Shown piece after piece: positions 22,152 to 33,549 of a stretch of 64,000 nt of DNA (the first letter of the stretch is position 1; each line of letters begins with the position of its first letter). Below the pieces are notes generated by a model. That model saw only the letters and a program-made list of their open reading frames with translations. It had not been told where the DNA came from and searched no databases. The DNA lies in NCBI GenBank assembly GCA_907165275.2, contig OU015655.1:11296501-11360500 (forward strand), given 5' to 3'. This DNA is from Zygaena filipendulae. Its lineage: Eukaryota; Arthropoda; Insecta; Lepidoptera; Zygaenidae. The position numbers and the translations under genes are program-made.

Positions 22152-23083
22152 TGGCTCAAAGTGGATCCGTTATCAGTTTATCACAACTTCCGCGATGCTC
22201 CCGCTCCCTCGTTACATCAATGCATTGACAGTGGGCGGGCGCGTTAGACTTCTTCCTGTGTTCCTAATGGAACTCAGAGATAGGCTGTTATGGAAATTTT
22301 CATTTCTTTAGCAGGCAGCATGGAAAATATAGTCTTGTTTCATTTTTTTTTCTTTTTGTTTAATCAGGTTGCAGCAGCATGATGACACGAGCTCAATGAG
22401 TTAATATTATATCAGGTATTTATATTAAAGTTTAATTTACACATTTTGTGTTACGATTGGGAGTCTGATCATTTATTATAATTACCAGTAGCATAACTAA
22501 TAACTATAACAATTTAATATGGTTTATTTTTCCTATGTTTATTCGTATATTTTATCATTTTTTTCCTTTTTTCTTTATATTGTCATTGGATATTTTCCCT
22601 TTCCTTAACGCTGCCGTTGACTTTAAAGGAAATAGTTCGCCCTGTCAAAACTTCTTATGGCTCCTTTTATATTTCAGTCTGAATCGCGTCCTCTCCGCTC
22701 TAGACATCGATGAAAAGCAACACTTAATTCTTTTTGAAATGGTGCATCACCGGTAACGATTTAATTAATTAGTTTTACCTTAAATTTTTTTGCAATATTT
22801 ACAACTTTTATCAATAAAATTCTGTCAGCAAAGACCTGTAATTGGCTGTTTTTTTGTATAGGTATTATAATTGCTAATGGAGAAGAGATATTGGTGAAGG
22901 TAATCAGGTGAAACACTATCATTCAACACTATACGCAGGATATAGTGAAATCAGTAGTAGGTACATAACTCGGAACTATTAAAGATGATAAGCAATGTAA
23001 ATACAAGAAATGAAATAACAAGTTCCAAATTACTTTCTCATCAAAGGGCAGAATTTCTTTGTGAATATTTTCCTTCTCGTAAC
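22152..23083. other. Intron sequence, nothing assigned
   Basis: AT-rich; a hydrophobic 73-codon ORF at 22535-22756 has no recognisable domain and is probably spurious. Confidence 0.35.
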
Positions 23084-23459
23084 TAGGGTTGCCAGATGTA
23101 GCCCGACATGTTTGCCTTTTTACGGACGTACCGAACAAATATTTTCTCGTCCGGCCTGTCCGGCTTTTCTTAAGCTTTCGGTCTGGCTGCCGCGCGCGTC
23201 GACCGCGACCGCGACTGCCCTGTTTGCTATAAAAAATGAATGGCAGGACCAATTTCCCTAATTCTTTTTTTGTTGTGTTTGTTATTGTAAGAAGAAAAAT
23301 GTGAAATTATTTTGGAGTTCCTGCGGGAATTCTGAAACTCACGCGGGTGAAACCGTGGGATACAGCTATTATTAGCTACGTCTAGTTTTTAGAGTAAAAT
23401 GCCCGGCCAAATTGAGCGCCAAGTTCGGCCAAGTTGTGTTTTAGAACCTGGCAACCCTA
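23084..23459. mobile_element. TIR element TAGGGTTGCCAG...CTGGCAACCCTA interrupted by a Helitron-like copy
   Basis: 12 bp perfect inverted ends. The sequence between 23235 and 23370 is a Helitron-like copy ending GGTGAAACCGTGGGATACAG, so the older TIR element was split by a later insertion. Confidence 0.65.
23236..23367 (+). mobile_element. Helitron-like element nested in the TIR element
   Basis: ATGGCAGGACCAATTTCCC, TTTTGTTGTGTTTGTTATTG and CTCACGCGGGTGAAACCGTG match the 5201-5506 type. Confidence 0.55.
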
Positions 23460-23735
23460 CTCGTACCTAACTCACTTAGAATTTGATATGAATGGAAATT
23501 AAACAACGTTTTAACAAAATAAATTTAAAATGTAGAGTTTAAAAATTGTTATGATCTAATAATTCTAACAGTCTATTGCTTTTAATAGTAAAAATATTGA
23601 AAGGGAAACATTAGCAAAGGAAAATTAAATATTCAGAGTTAGTCTGAAAGGTTATGTTAGACTTTTTGCTTTAAAATTAAAAACCAACAGGTATCCGGGA
23701 AATACTTGTTCCATTATTTTAACAAGTTTACTGTT

Positions 23736-24049
23736 AATGGGCATGTTGACTAATTTTTTTTTAGTCCGTCTTGTACATTATTAAAAATATATTGGACACG
23801 TATTTTTTCTTTTTTAAGTAATCGAAAAATAAAGGCGATATATTATTGAGTTGAAATTTCGCGTGACGTCACTATTCCGACAGTTTGGCGGTTTTAGCGG
23901 ATAGTGACGTCACGACCCCTTTTTACCCTAAACTTTAATGCGCTTTATTTCTGTATAAAGCAAAAAATACGTGTCTATTGTTTTTTTTTATTTTCTAACT
24001 GACGGACTAATTAGAATTTTGATTTTCAAAAGTAGTCAACATCCCCATT
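23736..24049. mobile_element. Full AATGGG-family TIR element
   Basis: From AATGGGCATGTTGACTAATT to AGTAGTCAACATCCCCATT, 314 bp. It carries two perfect TGACGTCA palindromes (23864-23871 and 23905-23912) 41 bp apart and paired ACACGTATTTTTT / AAAAAATACGTGT words, so it folds into a long imperfect hairpin. Confidence 0.75.
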
Positions 24050-26168
24050 ATGACAGGTACAAACAGGGAATCATCTATTTAACCTCCAAACAACGTACTT
24101 GTCATAGTTAATTGCAATTTACTAAAGGTCTTATAAATGTATAACGTGCATTCACATATGATTTTAAAGTTCGCGCAGCTGGCTACCCTTTCCACTGAAA
24201 CTTGTTACAAATGATTTTGTAGTTAGCAAGAAATAACATTTTTTTTTTTTTATTTCAATCGGACGTTTTATCTCTTGAGGATTCGCAAACGACAATAGTG
24301 ATGAAAAGAGGGGAGATCATACGCAACGGCTTACTGGCTTAAGGAACGTGACTTTATATGTGGATGATGTGTCTGTGAAAGGAACACTTCTGTAAGGCAC
24401 ACTTCTATTCTATCTCTTTGTAAACGACATCGTAGGAACTCGTTTGTGTCCACTCTTTGATCCTTCGTCTCAATTTAGTATTTCTGACAACGGTAATAGG
24501 TTCGCTCACATGTTTGCGCATTAAATTTCTTTGTGGATCTGAACGCTTTATTGTACTGCATTAGGTGACGTCATGAAAAGCAAATCTCATTGAAATCTCA
24601 TTTTTTGATAAGCGATACGCTCGATTTCAGTTACATATGTGTATGAAATTTTACCTATATATATATTTATTATTATCATTATTTTGAGATCAAAGATTCC
24701 CAGTATTAGACAGATATTGATTTACACATTTCTATTAGTAACAGCTTTATCTATCATCATAAGAAGGCAATGAAATCAATAATCATAATTATCAGCATCT
24801 TCAAATGAATCTGATAGAAACTGTACTTGTACCCATTAAAATATATGATACACTACACTTGACTAGTACTTGACTACTTAATATAATACTTCATATTAAT
24901 ATCAATAATACAGGATATAGAGTATAAAAAAGCGACACACTCCGCCCCCCCACCAATTTCATGCCTCCTCATATCTCGAAGTTTCTTGGCAAATTCCGAG
25001 AAAAGTTTGACATATGTGGAATCCACAGTCATGACACAATTGTTCACTGACAGCTGACAGTAGGTACTGTCAGCTCGTTGTCAAACGATACGCACACACG
25101 CATAACACGTGCACGTCAAGCCGGCCATCAGTTCATTTGTATAGTGTCACCGGGCTGGTTATAACATATTTAAAATTAAAGGCTCTCCTACTTTAGAGCT
25201 ACGGAGTTCATCATAAAATACTCAAATGATTTACCATTGAACTAGGTTATTCCGTTTTCTTGAATATTAAACGGAAAAAATCCGATGAAAATATATTAAT
25301 TAAATCAGCTTTAAAATGCGTGGGAAGCCTTTGAACTGGAAACTGGTAATGTCAATCCAAAATAAAAGTGAGTTTATATAAAAATAGATGATTTGGGAAG
25401 CCCTAGAGAGGTCATCTGAAACGGGAGCACTTAAACCTCGAACTTTACAACGAAGGAGGAGGAGAGAAGGAATGGACATGAAATACGGAGTAAAACAGAA
25501 TCAAGCTCAGGCCTCAGACAAAAGGGTAGGCGAACCGACAGAGCGAATAAATTAACTAGAAAGGACATGTATGTAGGCGGAGCAGGCGCGCTACCGTTGC
25601 AAAGGAGGTTAGAGCAAATGCTCTAACTTGCCCAAAACTTCTTTTGCTGCCATCCCTATAGTACATTTACCACAATATTCCCAAAAATGTGAATTTTGTA
25701 AACAGTGACTAAGTAAAAATATAACCTTATGGTGCTTTATAGCGTTTAATACATTTCTTTACGTTAATGAATGTTTTTGTGCGTGATGAATAGTTTTGTG
25801 AGCGAAAATCACCCGGCTGCACTGGTTTTCATCTGTTTTCATTCTAAACTAAGTTGATGTCCCTTCTCTGTTATTTTCTGTTCTGTGGGCGTACCTATAT
25901 GCTAAAGGTTTGAAGTTTGGAGAAAAGAAGTGACCTTTATAGATGCTGTTAATTAGACCAACCTGTTAAGTGCAAGTTAGCTTGATCTGAAAGTATGATG
26001 ATGGAAATTCATTACGAAGATTTTCTTTGACAACAGCTTATTTGGAAAACATCAATTCTACTAAGTGCATGGGTTCGCTCTGACTTGCAAAAAAAAATTG
26101 TATTCTGGAGCTGGCTCATTTAAAAACAGAAGACTTCTTACTTTTCCACTCATATATTAAGCTTCGCA
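24050..26168. other. Intron sequence, largely unassigned
   Basis: About 2.1 kb. 25085-25145 resembles 9260-9345. CTGACAGCTGACAGTAGGTA...CTGTCAG near 25048-25075 forms a small inverted repeat. 25430-25640 is purine-rich with no exon signals. Confidence 0.35.
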
Positions 26169-26256
26169 GAATAATAATAATAATCCACTTCACAACACAC
26201 AGATCTACTAGATCCCATTCGCTTGTGTCGTAGAAACCAGGCAAACGTGGCATAGA
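26169..26256 (-). repeat. LINE-type 3' tail, inverted copy of 7898-7999
   Basis: AATAATAATAATAATCCACTTC, CACAACACACAGATCTACTA, GTCGTAGAAACCAGGCAAAC. Confidence 0.55.
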
Positions 26257-26795
26257 TGAAAAATCAATAATCATCAGAATCAGATTGACGGTGACTCATC
26301 GGTAATCATTGGTCTATACATTTCTCATGACATGGACCACAGCAGCCGCGTATATAACAACAACCCGAGCTAAGCCCATCAACCGAATTATGCTGAAATG
26401 GAAAAAGTTGCAAACAAATATTGGAGCGCGCCCTTGTCATCAGCTCATTGGCCCATGTACACCTAAACTGGAATAAAGGGGCTGGATTATAATCGCAGTC
26501 GACGGTTAAATAACTGGCGGACCCCCGGCGCCACCCCGCCTCCGCCAAATTAATGTTTTCATAATTCGATTTTATTGAATTTAGATGAACACAAAATCGA
26601 ACAGTAGGTACGCATAAATTGCTCATGTAAACAGAAAATATGGGCGATTTCGTCTATGAATTTTATTGATATATTTTCAATGAATCGGTATTTAAAATTG
26701 TATTTTGTATTGTAAATTTGCTTTGTTATGACGATCAGATTGGCGTATAGTAGGTAGACACGTACCCGCTAAACAGAAGGTTCCGGGTTCGATTT
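26257..26795. other. Unassigned; moderately GC-rich unique patch at 26330-26540
   Basis: 26330-26540 is not shared with other parts of the window and contains GCGTATATAACAACA and GGACCCCCGGCGCCACCCCG. Regulatory function is possible but unproven. Confidence 0.25.
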
Positions 26796-26942
26796 CAGGA
26801 TAAAAAGTACCCTATGTCCTTTTATGTAGGTACCCCTGACCACGTGTACGTAAAATTTCATGATTGTCAAATCAGCCGTTTAGGTGTGAAAACGTAACAA
26901 ACAAACAAACAAACTCACTTACGCTTTTATACGAATAAGGTT
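26796..26942 (-). mobile_element. Helitron-like body fragment
   Basis: GGATAAAAAGTACCCTATGTC, ACCCCTGACCACGTGTACG, AACAAACAAACAAACAAAC. The tail is lost at the left. Confidence 0.5.
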
Positions 26943-27055
26943 AATTAAGTTTTTAATCGAATCATTATTTCTTAGAAAATTTATGCTTCACCAATAAAAA
27001 TTTAAACTATTTTCCAACCATTATAAAAATAGCTAACATAATACTTATGGGATAC

Positions 27056-27110
27056 AAGATGTTAGCCACGGATTCACCAGAGTGAATTTAAATATTTCCT
27101 AGGAAACTCT
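27056..27110 (-). mobile_element. Decayed Helitron-like tail
   Basis: GTTAGCCACGGATTCACCAG AGTGAATTTAAATATTTCC. Confidence 0.3.
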
Positions 27111-27284
27111 TGGATGACAATCATTTTTGACTGACCCTTCCAGCAATTCAACAAATTCAAATTCCTATATGTCAAGTTGTTTTCGAAACTTGATTACTCA
27201 CAGTGTTTTCAAATATTGTATACCTACCATCTATAGTTTTGATTTTTCTCGTATAGGTAAAAATTAATTTCGTACGAACCTTGT

Positions 27285-27512
27285 TTCATTACGAACACAA
27301 CAAAAATACATCAGCCAAATCGTTCGAGCCGATTTTCATTGATGTTCCGTCAATTCCGTCATACCATGCATGGAGCAATTGTTTTTTACATCCTTACTGT
27401 TATAAAACTACTCAACCGATCATCATGAAATTTTGCATACTTTTTTTATCTCGGGATTCCGGCGGCAACTGCAAAGTAGGTGAACATGGGTGAAACCACA
27501 GGGAACGGCTAC
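27285..27512 (+). mobile_element. Helitron-like element, decayed
   Basis: CTCAACCGATCATCATGAAAT ... GGGATTCCGGCGGCAACTGC ... GGTGAAACCACAGGGAACGG; the end is altered. Confidence 0.4.
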
Positions 27513-28239
27513 CAATATTATTTAACTGAATATTCTGATGAGTTATGAAATAATGATGAACAACATTTCCAATTTTCTGAGAAGTTCATATGTTTGAATA
27601 AACCGACGGGCGGTACGGTGTGCGATTTTCGCGCCTAATTTATAACAACGTTCATTATAACAGGCAAATGCCTACAACGCATTACATTGGATTAATATTC
27701 TCACACGCTAGGGAAAGAGCATACTATTATTATAGACATCAGAGGGTTTTCTATTTACTTTCAAGAACCCGTGTTCTCTGCTTTATTAATTATTTATGAC
27801 ACTTTTAGGTTCGCGTTTTATAATGTTCCGTAGATCTTTGCCCTGTAGTTGGAGTGGTGCTTAGGTGCTATGAAACATCATCGCATTTTTAATAGATATG
27901 CACATACCACATTTTACTACTAGATAGGCACTAGATATATTTAGGCGTAGCCCGTAGGCATTTCAAGAAGAAGAATAAAAAATAATAACTAAATTTTGGG
28001 GATTTGTATGAATTGTTTTGTATGTATCTATACGTAGAAGTATTTTATTTGGAATTTGAATTTATCTATATATAGGTACAACATGTTAATGAATTAACCC
28101 AAAACCTGATACACTCCATTTAAATAATTAAACAATAATATAATAAAAATGAAAAATTAATGGCTAATTACCTACTTTAAAAGATATTCAAACTTTGGTT
28201 TGGAGGTGATCTGACTACCAAACAAGCGCTACGCCATAT
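27513..28239. other. Intron sequence, nothing assigned
   Basis: No repeat or exon recognised. Confidence 0.35.
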
Positions 28240-28457
28240 TATGTATGTATATAATCTGAATCTCGGAAACGGCTCCAACGATTTTCATGAAATAGTATGC
28301 AGGAGGTTTCGGAGGCGATTAATCGATCTAGCTAGGTATCATTTTTAGAAAACGTCGTTGTATCCGTGTTTTTAGCAATGAAAAATGAACATTTGGTACT
28401 GCTTTTCTACTTAACAATAGATGGCGCTACGAGCGAAGCTCGGTCGCCAAGATAGTA
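28240..28457 (+). repeat. Lepidopteran repeat ending GAGCGAAGCTCGGTCGCC
   Basis: AATCTCGGAAACGGCTCCAA, CGATTTTCATGAAAT, TCGATCTAGCTAGGT and GAGCGAAGCTCGGTCGCCAA form a combination I know as a common interspersed repeat. The end has an AGCGAAGCTCGGT hairpin. Confidence 0.5.
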
Positions 28458-29804
28458 TAAAGTTAAAAAGCAAAACGCCTATTGGGATCTAAAACTGCTT
28501 ACAATATTCAATATATTTATACAATTCTAGCAACTTAGGCATAAAAGTTAGATCGGTAAACTCTCCACAGCAGCCATCTTTACATTGCCAGCTTCTATCT
28601 AATATTCTATCAATATTCATGTGTATCTACTATCTTGTCGTGTTTTCTATAGATTTTCGATTTTTCTCGCCCGGCACAATTCTTCTCTCCATACAAAAGT
28701 TTTCTTACTGTCATTTTATATTAGGAACAAATAGATTTCAGACACTCTCTTTGTAACTTTGTATTAAGGAAAATGGATGTTACAAGAGCTGAGTCTAAGT
28801 AAAATATTTATTAAAATCTCCGCCAAAAATCTCTGTAGGTACCTACCTACGACATGAAATTGAAAAAAACCTCTTTGATCTTAAATTGCTATTCAATTTC
28901 AAATGTGAATTTGAGATTGTTTGTTTGTTACGTCTTCACAGTAGTTAAATTAATTAGTTAATTGCGAAATATCATGATGATCGGTTGAGTAGTTGATCCG
29001 TATAATAAACGTATCCCACTGCATAGGTATATGCTGTCAGGAAAACAGAAAAATACATTGGGTACTTTTCATTTAGAAAAAGTACTGAATCCGAGAGACA
29101 AAAATGATAAATTAATTGACAAAATTTACACTATCGCGAGCAAAGGCGCTGGCATCATCATCAGCTAGTAGACAATACAAATACAAAAACATTAATTCTT
29201 AGGTTCTACAAATTATTTTATTTATTTTTTCACTTACGATATTCGCTATGCAAATATGAAAATTATACTGCAGTTACTTTTTTATATTAATTGTTTCTTT
29301 TTAAATATATTACTTTAGTAAGTTATGGTAATTATGAGTCAAACTTTAAAAACATGTTCTGACATCATGACAATCCTCCCAACATTACACCGATGAGGCT
29401 TATCTCTGTTAATCGCGTTGTTAACACATTGATAGCCGCGTCTGATAAAATGTCAAGATTGTCCAAACCGATTCGAAACACCAGCGAAATTTTGATCTGT
29501 GCTATCTAACTAGTCTTTCACACAATGTCCGGCAATCGTCGATGAGAGTATTACAGGAGATCGCGTCGGTATTAACTAGAAGGGATGAACTCGATCCTCG
29601 AGATCCCTTAAACGAGATCTATCGGATCAACCAGTCTCAAGGATACTAATCTCCTGCTTGAAACTTCAGCACTGTTGTGTGCGAATTTAGTTTAGCTCAG
29701 CAGGCTGGCGACACTACAGAATGACACAACTTTTATATCACCTACGTACACAGTTATATGAATCAGGAATATGTAGGTACCTACGCATTTCAATCTTATT
29801 TTAA
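28458..29804. other. Intron sequence, nothing assigned
   Basis: 29540-29665 contains an inverted CAGGAGAT / ATCTCCTG pair; no other structure supported. Confidence 0.35.
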
Positions 29805-30003
29805 ACTAGCTGTTCCCCGCGGTTTCACCGGCGTTAATTTCGGAGTTCCCGCGAAAAAACCGGGTCAAAAAGTACCTATGTCCTTCTCTGTACCCCTGAC
29901 AACGTGTATGCAAAATTTCACGATGATCGGTTGAGCCGTTAAGGCTTCAAACAGTACCTAGACAGACAGACAGAGTTACCTTCGCATTTATAAGTAAGGA
30001 TCA
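29805..30003 (-). mobile_element. Helitron-like element
   Basis: A|CTAGCTGTTCCCCGCGG tail, CAACGTGTATGCAAAATTTC, ACAGACAGACAGAG, end GCATTTATAAGTAAGGA. Confidence 0.6.
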
Positions 30004-30308
30004 TAATAATATATTAAACCTAACAAAGTCGCTATTTACGTCTGTTTGTGTGAGTGTCCGCTTAGTTATTTTTAACTGAGCAACGGATTTTGATCCGCTT
30101 TACTATCATTAACAGAATTTCTTCTCGAAGGTTTATGATATGACAAGATCTAAAGTTTTCGAATCCTACATTTTTAGAAGTTCTGTACCGAAATGGCAAT
30201 AAAACGAAACCCATAAAGACTTAAAACTGTTTCAAGGACTCCAGGATAAATTTAAAGTTTGCTCGCTGGAAGTTATGAAAAAAAAAACATTATAAATCTA
30301 TTATTTAC

Positions 30309-30583
30309 TAGCTGTGCCCCGCGGTTTCACCCGCGCGAAAGGTTTTTATACAACAACTTTTTTTCCCGACATCCGATTTCAATGAAACAAAGCCTATATG
30401 TAGCTCCAGGCTAAGCTTAATCTTGACAACCGCATGACAATCTGTTCAGTAGATTCGGAGATTATCGCGAACAGACAGACAGACAGAAAATAATTTTAAA
30501 AACTTTTTTTTTGTGCTTGGTTACTCTTCTTTTATCACCCCTCTCAATTTTAGGATTCTACTCTTTTATTATAGTATAGATTA
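30309..30583 (-). mobile_element. Helitron-like element, CAGACAGACAGACAG body
   Basis: A|CTAGCTGTGCCCCGCGG, ACATCCGATTTCAATGAAAC, GATTATCGCGAACAGACAGA, end AGGATTCTACTCTTTTATTA. Same body as 8483-8755. Confidence 0.65.
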
Positions 30584-30589
30584 TGTTTT

Positions 30590-30715
30590 ACACCCTCGGC
30601 TAAGTTCTGCTCGGTTGTCAGGGAGGCAATGGACAGGCGCCGCTGGAGGCGGATCGTGAGGCGCATCGCGGCACCAGCATCCTCAATCGACGATGACCAC
30701 GATCCTCAGTCATGA
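30590..30715 (+). pseudogene. C-terminal stub of a LINE reverse transcriptase ORF
   Basis: The reading frame gives SVVREAMDRRRWRRIV, RRIAAPASSIDDDHDPQS and a TGA stop (713-715 of 30 kb). The Arg/Trp-rich helix followed by an acidic DDDHDPQS end matches C-termini I know from lepidopteran endonuclease/reverse-transcriptase ORFs of non-LTR elements. Everything upstream is missing (5' truncation, usual for LINEs); the preceding 20 bases are no longer recognisable. A GA microsatellite follows at 30726-30742. Dead copy; the clade is not certain. Confidence 0.6.
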
Positions 30716-30725
30716 GGGAGCGACC

Positions 30726-30742
30726 AGAGAGAGAGAGAGATT
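30726..30742 (+). repeat. (GA)n microsatellite after the LINE stub
   Basis: AGAGAGAGAGAGAGA directly follows the stop region and probably is the LINE's 3' simple repeat. Confidence 0.6.
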
Positions 30743-31147
30743 ATGTTTAATAATGATTTTAAAAAAGAATTTGAAATCCATCAAGTAATGGGTCACGTAA
30801 CGCGAGAGTAAGCTGCTATAGAGTTCGCCCTTAAGTTACCGCCAACTTGATTTGAACTCCGCTAATGGGTTCGCGTAATTAAATTCATCAGCTTACTTGT
30901 GTTTGTGTCGGTAGTTTGTTGCGAGGTTGCGAGGTAAGTATATATGAATACACACATGTCACGCTCAACTCTACATGTTCCAGTACATTGGAGCTGGATA
31001 CTGGAACTCTACATTGTGCTCAAGCATGTTTATACGTGTACTCTCGCTCATTACCAGTAGGTACCTATCTCGAATTTACTGAACATAATCATCTTTGTTA
31101 TAATATGTTGGATTAAATTTTTTTATTATTTTTTATGATATTTATAA
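30743..31147. other. Intron sequence, nothing assigned
   Basis: No repeat or exon recognised. Confidence 0.35.
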
Positions 31148-31148
31148 A

Positions 31149-31386
31149 CTAGCTGTCCCGCGCGGTTTCACCCGCGATAATTTCGGAGTTCCCGCGGAAT
31201 TGTTCCATATAAACTTTTCCCCCTTTTCACCTCCTTAGGGGTAGAATTTTCAAAAATCCTTTCTTACCGGATGCCTACGTCATACAAAGAACACACCCTC
31301 CAAGTTTCAGGTCTCTACGATCAGCGGTTTAGGCTGTGCGTTGATTCGTCAGTCAATCATTCAGGACAAAGCATTTTATATATTGC
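31149..31386 (-). mobile_element. Helitron-like element, TGCTTTGTCCTGAATGACTG body
   Basis: A|CTAGCTGTCCCGCGCGG tail, then the reverse of the 7576-7811 body (CAGGTCTCTACGATCAGCGG, TCAGGACAAAGCATTTTATA). Confidence 0.65.
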
Positions 31387-31593
31387 AATGACATTCTATG
31401 TATTAAAATATATTGTATTGAAAATATTAGCAGTATTGAGGTACGAGTATAAGCGTTTTTTCAACACTCTCTATTTATTTTTGTCTCTGTTTTAAACTCT
31501 ACTGGTGATTATTTTAGTTACTTAATTTTTAGTAGGAGTAATGAGATAAAAAAGCTAGATAATTAAAACACAAATAAATTCTTCATCAGTAAA

Positions 31594-31797
31594 TCCTACT
31601 AATTCTGCTAATATTATAAAAGTGAAAGTGTGGATGTTTGTCACTCAATCACGTAAAAACGGCTGAACGGATTTCGATGAAATTTGGCATGCACGTTGTT
31701 AGGGGTACCTACAGAGAAGGACATAGGGTACTTTTTATCCCAGAATTCCCGCGGGAACTCTGAAATTACCGCGGGTGAAACCGCGGGGCGCAACTAG
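31594..31797 (+). mobile_element. Complete Helitron-like element, A|TC...CTAG|T
   Basis: 204 bp. 5' A|TCCTACTAATTCTGC; GTGAAAGTGTGGATGTTTGT; 3' ACCGCGGGTGAAACCGCGGG GCGCAACTAG|T. Sister copy at 40017-40214. Both ends fit Helitron rules. Confidence 0.7.
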
Positions 31798-31964
31798 TGA
31801 ATAATAAAAAAAAATTGCTATCTCTCAGTCTGTCTGTTTGTCCGCTTAGTTCTTCCAAATTATACTTACAACAAATTTTAATGTGGCATTCACTGTCGTT
31901 TATTTAATTTCTTTTGAAAGGTTTATACCTAATAATAAGTAGAGAAAATATTCTATCTACACAT

Positions 31965-32268
31965 ATAAATATAAATATAAATAAAATTGAAGTGTTTGTT
32001 TGTAATTTTAAATTAACAGCTTTTTACTAAATCCATACGAAAGTAGGTATATAGGTACGGTAATAACATCAAAAAATAAATTTTTGTAATTTTTCTGTGT
32101 CTGTCTGTCTGTTTCTTCCGGGTAATCTCTGAAATGGCTGGACCGATTTTAACGGGACTTTCACTGGGAGATAGCTGAGGTTATAAGGAGTAAGTTAGGA
32201 CAATTTTTATCCCGGCATTACCGCGGGATCTCTGAAATTAACGCGGGTGAAACCGCGGAGAACATCTA
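31965..32268 (+). mobile_element. Helitron-like element
   Basis: TCTGTCTGTCTGTTTCTTCC, GGACTTTCACTGGGAGATAG, ACGCGGGTGAAACCGCGGAG AACATCTAG|T. Confidence 0.6.
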
Positions 32269-33315
32269 GTCCATAATAATTTTCATTTCGTTAGCCACAC
32301 ATAAATGTGATATTAATTTATCAATTCCGTTACCAATTTGAGTGTTGGCAAACAACAAATTATCCAGCAATTCGAGCGCAGTCCAACCCTTCAGTCAATA
32401 TTTGACCCGGATCCATAGCAAACAAGCTAAGCAGACAATTTGGTGTTAATATCGTAATGAGCCGATGGAAGCGGTGAAATTCACCGTACAGTTGGAATTG
32501 CGATGTGTAAACATACGGGAGCTACTACCAATCTCATCGTTTGGTACGTTATGATATTATTGACAGTTGTAAGTGATATCTCAAAATATAATAGTAACAC
32601 ACACAACTCTAGTTGCTGGTTTATAGGTACATATTACTATGAAGGGCATACTTATAAGTTATGAATGAATGAGAGAAAATAAAATAACAAAAAAAAACTT
32701 GCGCGGTCGGTGGGTTCCCGTCAGGAACGAAGATACTACTTAATTTTTTTTTTTCAAATAAAATTAAACACGAGTTCACATGACTACGTCTTTTAGCGCG
32801 AAGCTAGTTTTCATCGATTGTTTTTGTATTCCAATTTTGAATGAAGCTATCGCTCTACATGCGTATACTGACTAGATGTACGTAGTAAAACCAGATGACG
32901 TTTCAAATATTAACTTTAAACTTAGGTTTACACCTATAGTAACCTAAAATGGTTACAATTTTATTTTAATATGTATGAATAATAAATACCCATTCGCTTT
33001 TATTATTCGCGAGAATATACAGTTCAAATCACTTTTGAGTAACTTAGCGGTTTTTTTTATTTATCTACCTCCCCATTATTTTTTTGCATAAAACAGACAG
33101 GCTTTTTAGAAAGATAATTGCATTATTTAGTTTAAGAGGGATCGTCACGGTTAGTTTTTATTCAAAGCTGTATTATTAAAATACTTTTTCTGGCGTTGGC
33201 GAAAAATTCAAAAATTATCGCAGAAAACGTAAACTGGGAAAATAAATATTTCAATGCTGATTTTCGGGTAAAAGGACAAATTATACCTAATATTTATTAT
33301 TTTTATAGTATAAAA
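32269..33315. other. Intron sequence, nothing assigned
   Basis: No repeat or exon recognised in about 1 kb. Confidence 0.35.
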
Positions 33316-33549
33316 TGGACATAGATAAGCAATAGTGTGTTAACCCATGCTGGAGAAATCTTGAGTAAATCGTGTTTTAAAATTATAGCGCCATCTTGTG
33401 GGAACATTTTTTTATGTTCAACATTTTGTTGTATTTCAACAATGTAATTAGGAAAACACATAATGAAAAACGTTCTATAAATCTCAATAAAGTCTTCTTA
33501 GCGATAAATTAATTTCGTGGGTTAACATGTTATTGCTTATCGGCGTCCA
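33316..33549. mobile_element. 234 bp MITE, TGGACATAGATAAGCAATAG ends (copy 1)
   Basis: TGGACATAGATAAGCAATAG then TGTGTTAACCCA at the left; TGGGTTAACATGTTATTGCT then TATCGGCGTCCA at the right. Other copies: 48372-48605 (also 234 bp, inverted) and 49059-49282. Confidence 0.75.
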
